DNA of 64,000 nucleotides from Deltaproteobacteria bacterium (lineage in GTDB: Bacteria > Myxococcota_A > UBA796 > UBA2385), in assembly GCA_016792625.1 (NCBI GenBank), contig JAEUKK010000074.1, positions 1 to 64,000 of the forward strand, in the 5' to 3' direction. Shown one piece after another: positions 52,819 through 60,577 of the stretch. The position numbers and the translations under genes are program-made. The notes beneath the pieces were generated by a model. That model did not search any database. It worked only from the letters and a program-made list of their open reading frames with translations, and had not been told where the DNA came from. The first letter of the stretch is position 1, and every line of letters starts with the position of its first letter.

Positions 52819-54194
52819 CCGGCGGCGCTGACCCGCCGTGGGGCGATGACCCGCAGCCCGACGGGGTTCCCGAGGCGCAGCCCGCGGACCCCAGGCCGCA
52901 GCAGCGCGCGGCGCAAGCGATGATGAAGCTGCGTCTGCGCCAAAAGAATGGTGCATGCGCCGATCACGGTGAGCAGCAGCATCCATGGGCCAAGCAGGAG
53001 GCCGAGCAAGAGCCCCAGCAGGCCAATCCCGGTGCCCAACGCGAAGATGACGTCTCGCTGGACCATCAGCCCGCGGAGCTGACCCGCGACCGGGGCGAGG
53101 TCGGGCTCCTGAGCCGAGAGCGCCGGAGCCACGCCCGTGATCAAGCGCCGGGCCTCGCGCACCTGCCCGCGGGAGAGCGCGTCGATGCCCGCGAGCAGCT
53201 GTACCGGGGGGCGCGGCCCGACAATCCCGCGCAGCACATTGATCTCAGCGGTCGCAGAGCGACCCGCGCGCAGCGCGCAGAGGGCGAGGTGCCAGCGGAT
53301 CACCGGGTCGACCGGGAAGTAAGCGGCGGCCATCGCGGCCGTGGCCCCCGCCTGATCCCAGGCGCCGACGTGATCGGCGACCACGAGGGCGCCCACGTAG
53401 GCCGAGCGGCGGAAGTGCTCGGCCTCGTAGGTGGCGATGAACAGGCGCAGCGCCTCTTCGGGGCTGCCTTGGCGCAGCGCGGCGATGCCCGCCCGCAGCG
53501 TGTCGTCGCGGCTGGCGCCCAGCTCGAGCCAGTCCAGCGCGCGAAGGGGCGGCTCTTGCGGCGCGCCCGCGGTGGTCAGGATGATCCCGCAGTCGACGGT
53601 GTGGTGGAAGGCGACGAGGCGCTCCGCGTCGACCTCATCGGTCGCGGCCGACTGGAAGGTCTTGATCACCTGGAAGAAGCGCTCGCGCGAGAGGCAGCTG
53701 CCCCGCTCGCGGAAGCGGAAGACGTAGACCCGCCAGAGGTCGGCGGCGTCAACCGCAGCGGGGCTGCGGTGGCGGGCGTAGTAGAGGTCGTGGTGCTCAT
53801 CCTCGTCGAGCAGGGCGACCTCAAGCTCCTCGGGCTCGAGCTCTTCGCGGCCCACCGCCTTGCGCAGAAACGCCGCGATCTCCCCTGCGAAGTCGCCGGC
53901 CAGGAGCCCGGGCGTGTCGGCGGCGCGGATCGCGGTCCAGCCGTAGCGGACCAGGTAGCTGCGGCGGAGCTGGGCGATGCGGCTGCGGCAGTGGTCGATC
54001 TCGCGGCGGGCGCCCTCGGGGCTGTCCATGCGGGTCGCCGCGCTGGCCACCCGGCGCTGGTAGAGGCGCACCGACTCCTCAAAAGAATAGCGCCGCACAC
54101 TGCCATCCCGGCCGACGATCTCGACCGGAAAGTCCACCAGCGCGTCGTAGTCTTTGTTTGACTCCCGCGCGGATTTGCGGCTGCGCTCGATCAT
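52815..54194 (-). CDS. TPR-like protein with two C-terminal membrane helices
   Basis: 459 aa; GGAGG before ATG 54194. Residues 1-200 are a cytoplasmic helical region of no known family (YSFEESVRLYQRRVASAATR, ARREIDHCRSRIAQLRRSYL). Residues 235-370 show TPR-like pairs (LRAGIAALRQGSPEEALRLF, RWHLALCALRAGRSATAEIN, LLAGIDALSRGQVREARRLI). Two transmembrane helices follow (VIFALGTGIGLLGLLLGLLL, PWMLLLTVIGACTILL), then an Arg-rich tail. Function unknown. It is divergent from the second ECF sigma gene. Confidence 0.68.
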   Translation of the reverse strand: MIERSRKSARESNKDYDALVDFPVEIVGRDGSVRRYSFEESVRLYQRRVASAATRMDSPEGARREIDHCRSRIAQLRRSYLVRYGWTAIRAADTPGLLAGDFAGEIAAFLRKAVGREELEPEELEVALLDEDEHHDLYYARHRSPAAVDAADLWRVYVFRFRERGSCLSRERFFQVIKTFQSAATDEVDAERLVAFHHTVDCGIILTTAGAPQEPPLRALDWLELGASRDDTLRAGIAALRQGSPEEALRLFIATYEAEHFRRSAYVGALVVADHVGAWDQAGATAAMAAAYFPVDPVIRWHLALCALRAGRSATAEINVLRGIVGPRPPVQLLAGIDALSRGQVREARRLITGVAPALSAQEPDLAPVAGQLRGLMVQRDVIFALGTGIGLLGLLLGLLLGPWMLLLTVIGACTILLAQTQLHHRLRRALLRPGVRGLRLGNPVGLRVIAPRRVSAAG

Positions 54195-54209
54195 GGTCCT
54201 CCGGGCAGG

Positions 54210-54215
54210 ATGGTA
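54210..54215 (-). promoter_or_regulatory. putative -10 hexamer TACCAT
   Basis: GCTACCAT on the minus strand, 15 nt before the ATG at 54194. No -35 was recognised. Confidence 0.22.
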
Positions 54216-54331
54216 GCACCCCAGGGCGCGCGGCTGCAGGGCAGGTCGGCCCACCTGTCGCGTGTCGGCGCGCCGCGGGTCGGCAAGACTGGCCCCGCGC
54301 CCGGCGTACAGCCCGCGCACCCGAGGATCCC

Positions 54332-54934
54332 ATGACCAGCCTTCGCGTCCTCCCCCAGCCCGTCGACGAGCGGGATCGGGTCGCCCGCGCCCTCGAGGGC
54401 GACCGCGCCGCCCAAACCTGGCTCGTCGAGACCTTTACGCCCGTGGCCTATGGCTTCTGCCTCAGGCTGATGGGCGACGAACAGGACGCCCGCGACGCCG
54501 CGCAAGACACGATGGTCAAGGTCCTGCGCAACCTTGGGCGCTACGACGCCCAGTGGCGTTTTGGCACCTGGGTGCTGAGCATCGCGCGCAACACCTGCAT
54601 GGACGAGTACCGACGCCGCCGCCGCCGGCCCGTCTGCGAAGAGGTCGAGGTCGCCAGCGACGAGAAGGGCCCGGCCGAGCTCTGCGACGAGCAGCTGCGC
54701 AGCGAGCGGGTGCGTGAAGCCCTGGCCACCCTCCCCGACATCTACCGCGAGATCATCAGCCTCTATCACTACGAGCACCTGCTCTACCGCGAGATCGCCG
54801 AGCTGCTCGACCTCCCGCTGGGCACCGTGATGAACCGCCTCTTCCGCGCGCGCCAGCGGCTGAAGGACAAGCTGGTCGGGCTGGAGGACGTGCATGTCCC
54901 CCACACCCTCGCCCGCGCGGAGCAGGCGGGATGA
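54332..54934 (+). CDS. ECF-type RNA polymerase sigma factor
   Basis: 200 aa. Region 2: WLVETFTPVAYGFCLRLMGD, DAAQDTMVKVLRNLGRYD, FGTWVLSIARNTCMDEYRRR. Region 4: LPDIYREIISLYHYEHLLY, REIAELLDLPLGTVMNRL, FRARQRLKDKL. No region 3. The stop overlaps the next start (ATGA), coupling it to a zinc-motif anti-sigma. It differs clearly in sequence from the ECF factor at 32.9 kb. Confidence 0.92.
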   Translation: MTSLRVLPQPVDERDRVARALEGDRAAQTWLVETFTPVAYGFCLRLMGDEQDARDAAQDTMVKVLRNLGRYDAQWRFGTWVLSIARNTCMDEYRRRRRRPVCEEVEVASDEKGPAELCDEQLRSERVREALATLPDIYREIISLYHYEHLLYREIAELLDLPLGTVMNRLFRARQRLKDKLVGLEDVHVPHTLARAEQAG

Positions 54935-55587
54935 GCGGCGCCGCGGACTGGACGCACCTGAGCGAGGCGCAGGTGCGCGCCCTGGTCGAGGGCGCCCTCA
55001 GCGATGCCGAGGCCGAGGTGCTGGCCCTGCACCTCGACGAGTGCCCGCGCTGCGCGGCCCGCGCGGCGGCCGCCGACCCCCTCCGCCCGGCGCTGCTCGC
55101 CGCGCCCGACGCCGCCCCACCCGCCGACCTGCTCGCCGCGCTGATCAGCCAGAGCGCCGCGCTCTGCGCGAACCCCGAGGCGGTCGAGGTCGCCGCTGCA
55201 CCCCTGGTCGGCCCGGGTCCCGCGCGCGGTCTGGCCGCTCCGGGCACGTCTGGGCGGGGATCGCTGCCCGCAGCCCCCCTGACCAGCGCGCTGGGCCCCA
55301 CGCGCAGCGCCTCGTCCAAGGCAGGCGGGCGCCCGTGGGCTCCGCTGGCCGCCGCTGCCGCGCTCGGGCTCGCTGGGGCCTTCGCGCTGCGCAGCACAGG
55401 CGAGCTGGAGCAGCTCCTGCACGTCATCTTGGTCAGCGGCGTCGCGGCGGTGGCCATTGCCCGGGCCGCCGCGGGCAGCCTCAGCGAGTCGGTCTGGGTG
55501 ATGCTCGTCGAGCTCCCCGTGGTCGGCGGGGCGGCTTGGTGGTGGCTGCGCAAGGGCCCCCCCTCCTCCGCCTTGCGGCGGTCCTAA
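54931..55587 (+). CDS. membrane anti-sigma factor
   Basis: 218 aa. The N-terminal zinc motif LALHLDECPRCAAR has the His-x3-Cys-x2-Cys of zf-HC2 anti-sigmas; the preceding VRALVEGALSDAEAEV is the usual first helix. A Pro/Ala linker and then two or three hydrophobic segments (PLAAAAALGLAGAFAL, HVILVSGVAAVAIARAAAG, VWVMLVELPVVGGAAWWWL) put the rest in the membrane. It probably sequesters the ECF factor encoded upstream until a membrane signal arrives. Start overlaps the sigma stop by 4 nt. Confidence 0.82.
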   Translation: MSGAADWTHLSEAQVRALVEGALSDAEAEVLALHLDECPRCAARAAAADPLRPALLAAPDAAPPADLLAALISQSAALCANPEAVEVAAAPLVGPGPARGLAAPGTSGRGSLPAAPLTSALGPTRSASSKAGGRPWAPLAAAAALGLAGAFALRSTGELEQLLHVILVSGVAAVAIARAAAGSLSESVWVMLVELPVVGGAAWWWLRKGPPSSALRRS

Positions 55588-55679
55588 CGCCGTCCCCGGG
55601 CGCGCCCTCCAATGCACCGGCCCGGGGCGCGCCCCCGAAGGCCCCGTGCCCCGCGTTCACCCCCTCCGTGGAGCCCGCT

Positions 55680-56603
55680 GTGCTGCTCACCCGTCGCCGC
55701 GCTGCGCCCACCGCCGCCCGCGCCACGGCCTGCGCGCTGCTCTGTGCGCTCGCCAGCGCGGCGGCCGCGCAGGACACCGCGGAGCCCGACTGCGCGGCCT
55801 CGCATCAGCGCCTGCGGGAGCGGATCACCACGCTGGAGCGGCGCCTCGCCGAGATGGAGCGCGGCCGCGCGGTCACGATGATCGAGCCCTCGCCGGCCCC
55901 CCGCCTCGGGCTGGACCGCCGCCCGCGGGTGGTCAGCCGCGGTGAGGTGGTGGAGCAGGCTGTCGGCTTTGGCGTGCCTGTCGATGTCTTCGGCGAGGTC
56001 TCTGGCGACGCGGTCGCCGTGGGCGCCGATGTGCGGGTGCACCCTGGCGCGCGGGTGAACGGCGACGCCGTCTCGCTCGGCGGCCAGGTGCGTGTCTTGG
56101 ACGGCGGGCGCATCGGCGGCCAGCCGCTGGCCCTCACCGCCGCGGCCGCCCCGCCGGAGCGCGCCCCGACCCGCGCGATCGGGCTCGGCCTCAGCGCCGG
56201 GGCCGCCGGGGTGCTCGCCGCGGGGCTGTGGCCGGGCCGGGTCGACGTGGCCGCGGCGCGGGTGCGGGCCGCCCCGTGGCGCTCGGCCGCGGTGGGCCTG
56301 CTCGCCGTCATCGCCGGCCCCGGCCTCGCGATCGCCCTCGCGCTCACCCTCGTCGGCGTGCCCCTCGCGGTCGTTATTTTCGCCGCACTGGCCGCAGCGG
56401 TGGGCCTCGGTGGGGTGGCTGCGGCGGCCGCGGTGGGCCAGCGCCTGCACCCCGCGCTCAGCCCTTGGTCGGCGGCCCTCTTGGGGGGCCTGCTGCTGCT
56501 CACCCTCTGGCAGCTGCCCTACCTCGGCGTCCTCGCCGTCCTGGGCATCGGCCTCGCGGGGCTCGGGGCCGCAGTCCAGAGCCGGCTCGGCAGGCGGGCC
56601 TGA
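55680..56603 (+). CDS. polymer-forming (bactofilin-like) membrane protein
   Basis: 307 aa from GTG 55680 with GGAG upstream. Signal peptide ends SAAAAQD. Residues 38-64 form a coiled coil. Residues 96-147 are short beta-solenoid repeats (VDVFGEVSGDAVAVGADVRV, HPGARVNGDAVSLGGQ) like the bactofilin/polymer-forming cytoskeletal family. Four to five transmembrane helices follow (about 166-184, 202-226, 227-253, 262-279, 281-300). Such proteins occur next to ECF/anti-sigma pairs in many genomes and probably act in the envelope stress response they control. The solenoid lies outside the membrane if the signal is cleaved. Confidence 0.78.
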   Translation: MLLTRRRAAPTAARATACALLCALASAAAAQDTAEPDCAASHQRLRERITTLERRLAEMERGRAVTMIEPSPAPRLGLDRRPRVVSRGEVVEQAVGFGVPVDVFGEVSGDAVAVGADVRVHPGARVNGDAVSLGGQVRVLDGGRIGGQPLALTAAAAPPERAPTRAIGLGLSAGAAGVLAAGLWPGRVDVAAARVRAAPWRSAAVGLLAVIAGPGLAIALALTLVGVPLAVVIFAALAAAVGLGGVAAAAAVGQRLHPALSPWSAALLGGLLLLTLWQLPYLGVLAVLGIGLAGLGAAVQSRLGRRA

Positions 56604-56606
56604 GCC

Positions 56607-57893
56607 CTACTCGACCAGCTCGGCGGCGGAGCGGGTGGTCTTCGCGCCCAGCTTGGTGGGCGCCCAACCGCGCTGCGGTGTGTAGGTCACTTGGTAAATG
56701 GGCTCCAAGCTGCCGTCGAGCTTGAGGTAGTGAAAGCGCAGCTCCAGGGAGTTTCCGGCGAGGGTCGCGCTCCACCAGCCTTGGATCGGGAAGGCGCCCC
56801 CTGCATAGCCGGCGGTGAAGCCCTCGAACGCGCCGCGCGCCTTGGCTTGGTCGACCACGTTGGGCGGCAGACCCTCGGCGCGGTTTGCGCGGTCGAGCTG
56901 CTCCATCAGGGCGAGGTCGAAGATGGGCTCCAGGGGCACATCCACCGCCCGCCCGGCCGCGTCGGCGGCCGCCCATCGGGAGAGGTCATCCGCCGGCGCA
57001 CCGCCGCCGCCCACCCCGAGGTGGAGCGTCCCCAGCGGGCCATCGGGCAGGAGCACCTGGTGGGTGTGGTGCCCAGCGCTGATCACGGCGCGCAGCCGCG
57101 AGACGCCGATGGTGCCCTCGACCAGATCGACCAGCTCAGCAGGCCCGCCGCCGACGTTCATCGCCGGCGTCTTGCCACCCAAGTCGAGCACCGGGTCGTG
57201 CATCAAGATGACGAGGCCGTCGTACTTCCCGCCCGTCTTGGGGTCGAGGGTGCGCTTGATCCAGCCGAGCTGCTCGGTCCACCGGCTGCCGAGGCGGTCT
57301 TTGGCGGGGTCGAGCACCAAAAACCGCCAGGTCGCGCCGCCCTGGCTTAGGTCGAAGGCGCTCCAGGTCGCCACCCGCTGGTAGCCGATGTCGGCGCCGA
57401 TCTCGGGGAAGGCCTCGCCCAAGCCCACGTAGCGCTCGTCACCGGCGGCCTCGCGGTCACCGGCCACCCAGATCGCCTTGAGGCGCGGCTTGCCCTGGGG
57501 GTGCGGGGTCGAGCTGGCCAACACCTCGATCCACCGCTTGTCGAGCTGCCGCCAATCCCCCGCCGCGCCCGACTCCACCCCGTCGCCGAGGTGCACCAGG
57601 GCTTGGGGGCCGCCCTCAGCCGCCATCGCCGCAGCGATATCGGCGATGATCAGCTTGGTGCTGCCCGCTTTGACCTTGGCCGCCCGGGCGCCATCGGCGG
57701 TCGCCACCACCCCGCGGGTGTTGCCCACCAGCGCGAGGCGCAGCGGCGCAGCCAGCTCGAGCTTGGCGCCGTCGTCGGCGAAGATGCTGTGCTTGGGGGC
57801 CTTGTCGTCAGCCTGGGACCCTGCGTCGACCCCCAAGACCACGAGGCAGGCCGCCACACCCGCGGCCCACCGACCCCACGCGCTGCTCCCCAT
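56607..57893 (-). CDS. exported metallophosphoesterase-like protein with altered metal ligands
   Basis: 428 aa with a signal peptide (ending AGSQADD). The calcineurin-like order of motifs is visible but changed: the DxH motif reads LALVGNTRG, the GD motif LVHLGDGVE is intact, the GNH(D/E) motif reads WVAGDREA, and the His motifs LMHDPV and SAGHHTHQ are present. Loss of the first Asp-x-His and of the Asn/His in the third motif should weaken at least one metal site. The C-terminal ~120 residues are beta-rich (GWWSATLAGNSLELRFHYL). It could be an acid-phosphatase-like enzyme with one metal or a binding protein. Convergent with the bactofilin-like gene. Confidence 0.72.
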   Translation of the reverse strand: MGSSAWGRWAAGVAACLVVLGVDAGSQADDKAPKHSIFADDGAKLELAAPLRLALVGNTRGVVATADGARAAKVKAGSTKLIIADIAAAMAAEGGPQALVHLGDGVESGAAGDWRQLDKRWIEVLASSTPHPQGKPRLKAIWVAGDREAAGDERYVGLGEAFPEIGADIGYQRVATWSAFDLSQGGATWRFLVLDPAKDRLGSRWTEQLGWIKRTLDPKTGGKYDGLVILMHDPVLDLGGKTPAMNVGGGPAELVDLVEGTIGVSRLRAVISAGHHTHQVLLPDGPLGTLHLGVGGGGAPADDLSRWAAADAAGRAVDVPLEPIFDLALMEQLDRANRAEGLPPNVVDQAKARGAFEGFTAGYAGGAFPIQGWWSATLAGNSLELRFHYLKLDGSLEPIYQVTYTPQRGWAPTKLGAKTTRSAAELVE

Positions 57894-58019
57894 ACGACCC
57901 TCCGCGGCGCGGCTCTGGGCGCCCGCGCCTCCTCCTCACCAGGGGCGGGGCCGCTGTCCACGCGGGTGGGGGCCGGCGGCCCGCCTGACCCCGGCCTGCC
58001 GAGGGGCTACGTGGGCTGG

Positions 58020-59147
58020 ATGAAGCCCGCACCTGCGCTCCTCCTCTCGATGTCGGTCGCCTGCGCCCCGGCGGCGCCCCGCCGCGTGCTCACGCCGACC
58101 GCCCCGCCCGCCGCCGCACCGACCCCCATGGTCCGCCCCGCCGGCGCAGCCATCGCCCCCGGTCCAGCGGGCTGGCGCCGGTTCCCAGCCCCCGGGCCCG
58201 CGGGCACCCCTGCCGTCGCTTGGTCTCACCGCCTCGATGGCCCGGTGACCGAAGAGCTCGTGACCGACGGCACGCAGATCTTCGTCGTCGCCGCGGGTCG
58301 GGTCCACAGTTTTGACCGCAAGGGCGTGGAGCGCTGGCGCTCGGCGGTCGGCGCAACCGGCGCGCCCACGGTCGACGGCGCCCGCCTGCTCGTGCCCGGC
58401 CCCAACGGCAAGATCATCGTGATCGGGCGGGAGGACGGCCTGATCCAGCAGGAGATCGAGGCCGGCGGAGCGGTGGTCGGGGCCATGTTCCCAGTCGACG
58501 GCGGCGTGGCCTGGGCGACCACGGGCGGGGCGCTGCGCGGGCTGAAGGGCTGGTCGCTCCAGGCGAGCGACTCCATCTCCCACGGGCCGGTGTCGGACGG
58601 CTGGTCGTACTTCTACCCGACCGCGACGGCCGAGCTGATCAGCGGTCAGGCAGATCGGGTCCGGTGGCGGGCGGTCCTCCCAGGGCCTGCGCTGAGCTCC
58701 CCCGTGGTCGCCGAGGGTCATGTCCTCTCCACCTACGCGGGAACCCAGGGGGGCCCGGGCGGCCTCATCGCGCTGAGCCCCGACACGGGCCTGGAGATCT
58801 GGCGCATGCAGCTCGATGGCGGCCCCACCGGTGGCCTCGCCCTCGGTTCGGCGCTGGTGGTTGGCGACACCGACGGCGCGCTGGTCGGCGTCGACCCCGC
58901 GCGCGGGACCATCCGGTGGACCGCGCCGATCGACGGGGCGGTCAGCACCGCGCCGGCCCTGGGCAGCTACGGCCTCTACGTCGGGAACGCCGACGGGCGG
59001 CTGCATCGCTTCGACCCCGACGACGGCGGAGAGAGCTGGACCCTGCCGCTCGGCGCTACCATCTCGTCTGGGCCGATCATCGTGGGTGATCTCGTCGTGG
59101 TGGGCCTGATGGACGGCAACCTCGTCGCGGTGGGCAGCGGAGGGTGA
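58020..59147 (+). CDS. PQQ-like beta-propeller lipoprotein
   Basis: 375 aa. A short lipoprotein signal ends LLSMSVACAP. After a Pro/Ala linker, about seven propeller blades with the PQQ/BamB look: FVVAAGRVHSFDRKGVERWR, IIVIGREDGLIQQEIEAG, LIALSPDTGLEIWRMQLDG, LVGVDPARGTIRWTAPIDG and LHRFDPDDGGESWTLPL. It resembles the propeller at 3.1 kb in form but not closely in sequence. The stop overlaps the next start (GTGA). Probable outer-membrane scaffold; not an obvious dehydrogenase. Confidence 0.82.
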   Translation: MKPAPALLLSMSVACAPAAPRRVLTPTAPPAAAPTPMVRPAGAAIAPGPAGWRRFPAPGPAGTPAVAWSHRLDGPVTEELVTDGTQIFVVAAGRVHSFDRKGVERWRSAVGATGAPTVDGARLLVPGPNGKIIVIGREDGLIQQEIEAGGAVVGAMFPVDGGVAWATTGGALRGLKGWSLQASDSISHGPVSDGWSYFYPTATAELISGQADRVRWRAVLPGPALSSPVVAEGHVLSTYAGTQGGPGGLIALSPDTGLEIWRMQLDGGPTGGLALGSALVVGDTDGALVGVDPARGTIRWTAPIDGAVSTAPALGSYGLYVGNADGRLHRFDPDDGGESWTLPLGATISSGPIIVGDLVVVGLMDGNLVAVGSGG

Positions 59148-60523
59148 GCGCGCGCACGCCCCTCCGCGCCCGCCCTGGCCTGCGCCTGCTCTGCCCCGGC
59201 GAGCCAGACACCCTGTGGGCCGATGATCACGGCGTCGGCTGGCTGGCCGGCGGCGTCCTCGGCTGGATCGGCGGCTGGACTCCCGAGGCCCCCCGCTTCC
59301 TGCTCGGCGCGCTCCCACCCGGCGCCCTCACGCGGGTCGGCGCGGGCCTCGCCTGGGTCAGCGACGCCGGGGACGAAGCGCTGCACGTCAATCCCGACGG
59401 CGGTCTCCGGGCGCTGCGCTGGCCCCGGCCCCACGGCCCGAGCTGGCCAGCCCCCTTCGGGATCGCCGCGCCCGGCGCCTTCTCCGCGCGGCTGCTGCCT
59501 TGGCCTGGCGCGGAGGCCGACCGTGACGCGCTGCGCCGCTCGGCCCCCGAGGTGGCCTGGGAGGGGCGCTGCCTGCCCTGGCCCTGCGGCGGCGGGCACA
59601 CGGTGATCCACGAGCAGACGGTGCTGCGGCGGCGGATCGGCGGGCCCACGCGGGTGCTCGCCGAGCTGCCCGCGGCCCCCAGCTGGCAAGCGGTCGGCCC
59701 GGGCGGCGCGCTGGTCGTCCTGGTCGGCGGCGCCTGCCTCGGGGCGGCGGCGGGCGGCGCGCTGATCGCGCTCCCCGACGGGCTCGATCTGGGCGAGCTG
59801 CGCTTCTCGCCCGACGGGCAGCGCGCGCTCTGCCTCGACGAAGACAACCTGGTGGACATCAACCTCGTCGATGGAGAGCCGGCCGGCGACCCAGCGGAGG
59901 GCTGGCGCCCGGCGGGCTGGCGCGGCAGCACCCCCCTGGCCTGGGAGCCGCGGACCGGCGCCCTCGCCGCGATGGGCGGCCCCGCGCTCGCCCTGGGTTT
60001 TGGCGCCGCGCCGCCCCGGATCTGGGGCCAGCGCCTCTTCGGGCCGGGCGGCTTCACCTGGGACCTCACGCGCGGGGCGCCCACCCAGGCCCTCGTCGAG
60101 CTCGACGGCGGGCTCGCCCTCGACCAGATCGAGGACGCGGCCCCCCTCGGCCCAGATCTGCTGCTCCTCCTGCGCGACGGGCTGCGGCGCCTCCATCCGG
60201 GCGGGCGGCTCGGCCCTCCCCTCCCCCTCCCGCGACGGGCCGGGGCTCCCCTCGCTCTCGCCGGCTTGCCCGACCGGGTGGCGGTGCTCTGCGACCGCGA
60301 CGTGCTGCAGGTCACTCTGGACGGGGTGGTGCAGACCGGCGGCCCCACGGCGGCCTTCGATGGCATGGAGCAGGGTCGGAGCCGCAGCGGGCGCTGGACC
60401 ACCCCAGACCCCGGGGGTCAGGCGGAGGGCCCGGCAGCCTGGTGGACAGCCAGCGGCCTCGCCGTGCACGCGGATGGCCCGCGCTCCCCAGAAGAAGATG
60501 AGGCCATCGCATTGATCTTCTGA
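59144..60523 (+). CDS. beta-propeller-like protein, Trp/Gly-rich
   Basis: 459 aa from GTG, overlapping the previous stop by 4 nt. No signal peptide or membrane segment. Repeats of about 40-50 residues with paired strands (LWADDHGVGWLAGGVLGWIG, ALVVLVGGACLGAAAGGALI, LRFSPDGQRALCLDEDNLVD, LLLLLRDGLRRLHPGGRLG) suggest a WD40- or PQQ-like propeller. LRFSPDGQRALC is a typical blade start. Cytoplasmic by prediction, although its coupled partner is exported. Function unknown. Confidence 0.68.
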   Translation: MSARTPLRARPGLRLLCPGEPDTLWADDHGVGWLAGGVLGWIGGWTPEAPRFLLGALPPGALTRVGAGLAWVSDAGDEALHVNPDGGLRALRWPRPHGPSWPAPFGIAAPGAFSARLLPWPGAEADRDALRRSAPEVAWEGRCLPWPCGGGHTVIHEQTVLRRRIGGPTRVLAELPAAPSWQAVGPGGALVVLVGGACLGAAAGGALIALPDGLDLGELRFSPDGQRALCLDEDNLVDINLVDGEPAGDPAEGWRPAGWRGSTPLAWEPRTGALAAMGGPALALGFGAAPPRIWGQRLFGPGGFTWDLTRGAPTQALVELDGGLALDQIEDAAPLGPDLLLLLRDGLRRLHPGGRLGPPLPLPRRAGAPLALAGLPDRVAVLCDRDVLQVTLDGVVQTGGPTAAFDGMEQGRSRSGRWTTPDPGGQAEGPAAWWTASGLAVHADGPRSPEEDEAIALIF

Positions 60524-60547
60524 CGGAAAGGCAGAGGGCGAGGCCTT

Positions 60548-60573
60548 AGGCGCAGGCCCCACCGCCTGCGCCT
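60548..60573. terminator. 10-bp perfect hairpin between convergent genes
   Basis: AGGCGCAGGC (60548-60557) pairs perfectly with GCCTGCGCCT (60564-60573) around CCCACC; a T-G pair extends it. It lies 24 nt after the propeller-like gene stop and 4 nt after the glmS stop in the other direction. The strongest terminator-like stem in the window. Confidence 0.58.
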
Positions 60574-60577
60574 GCCC

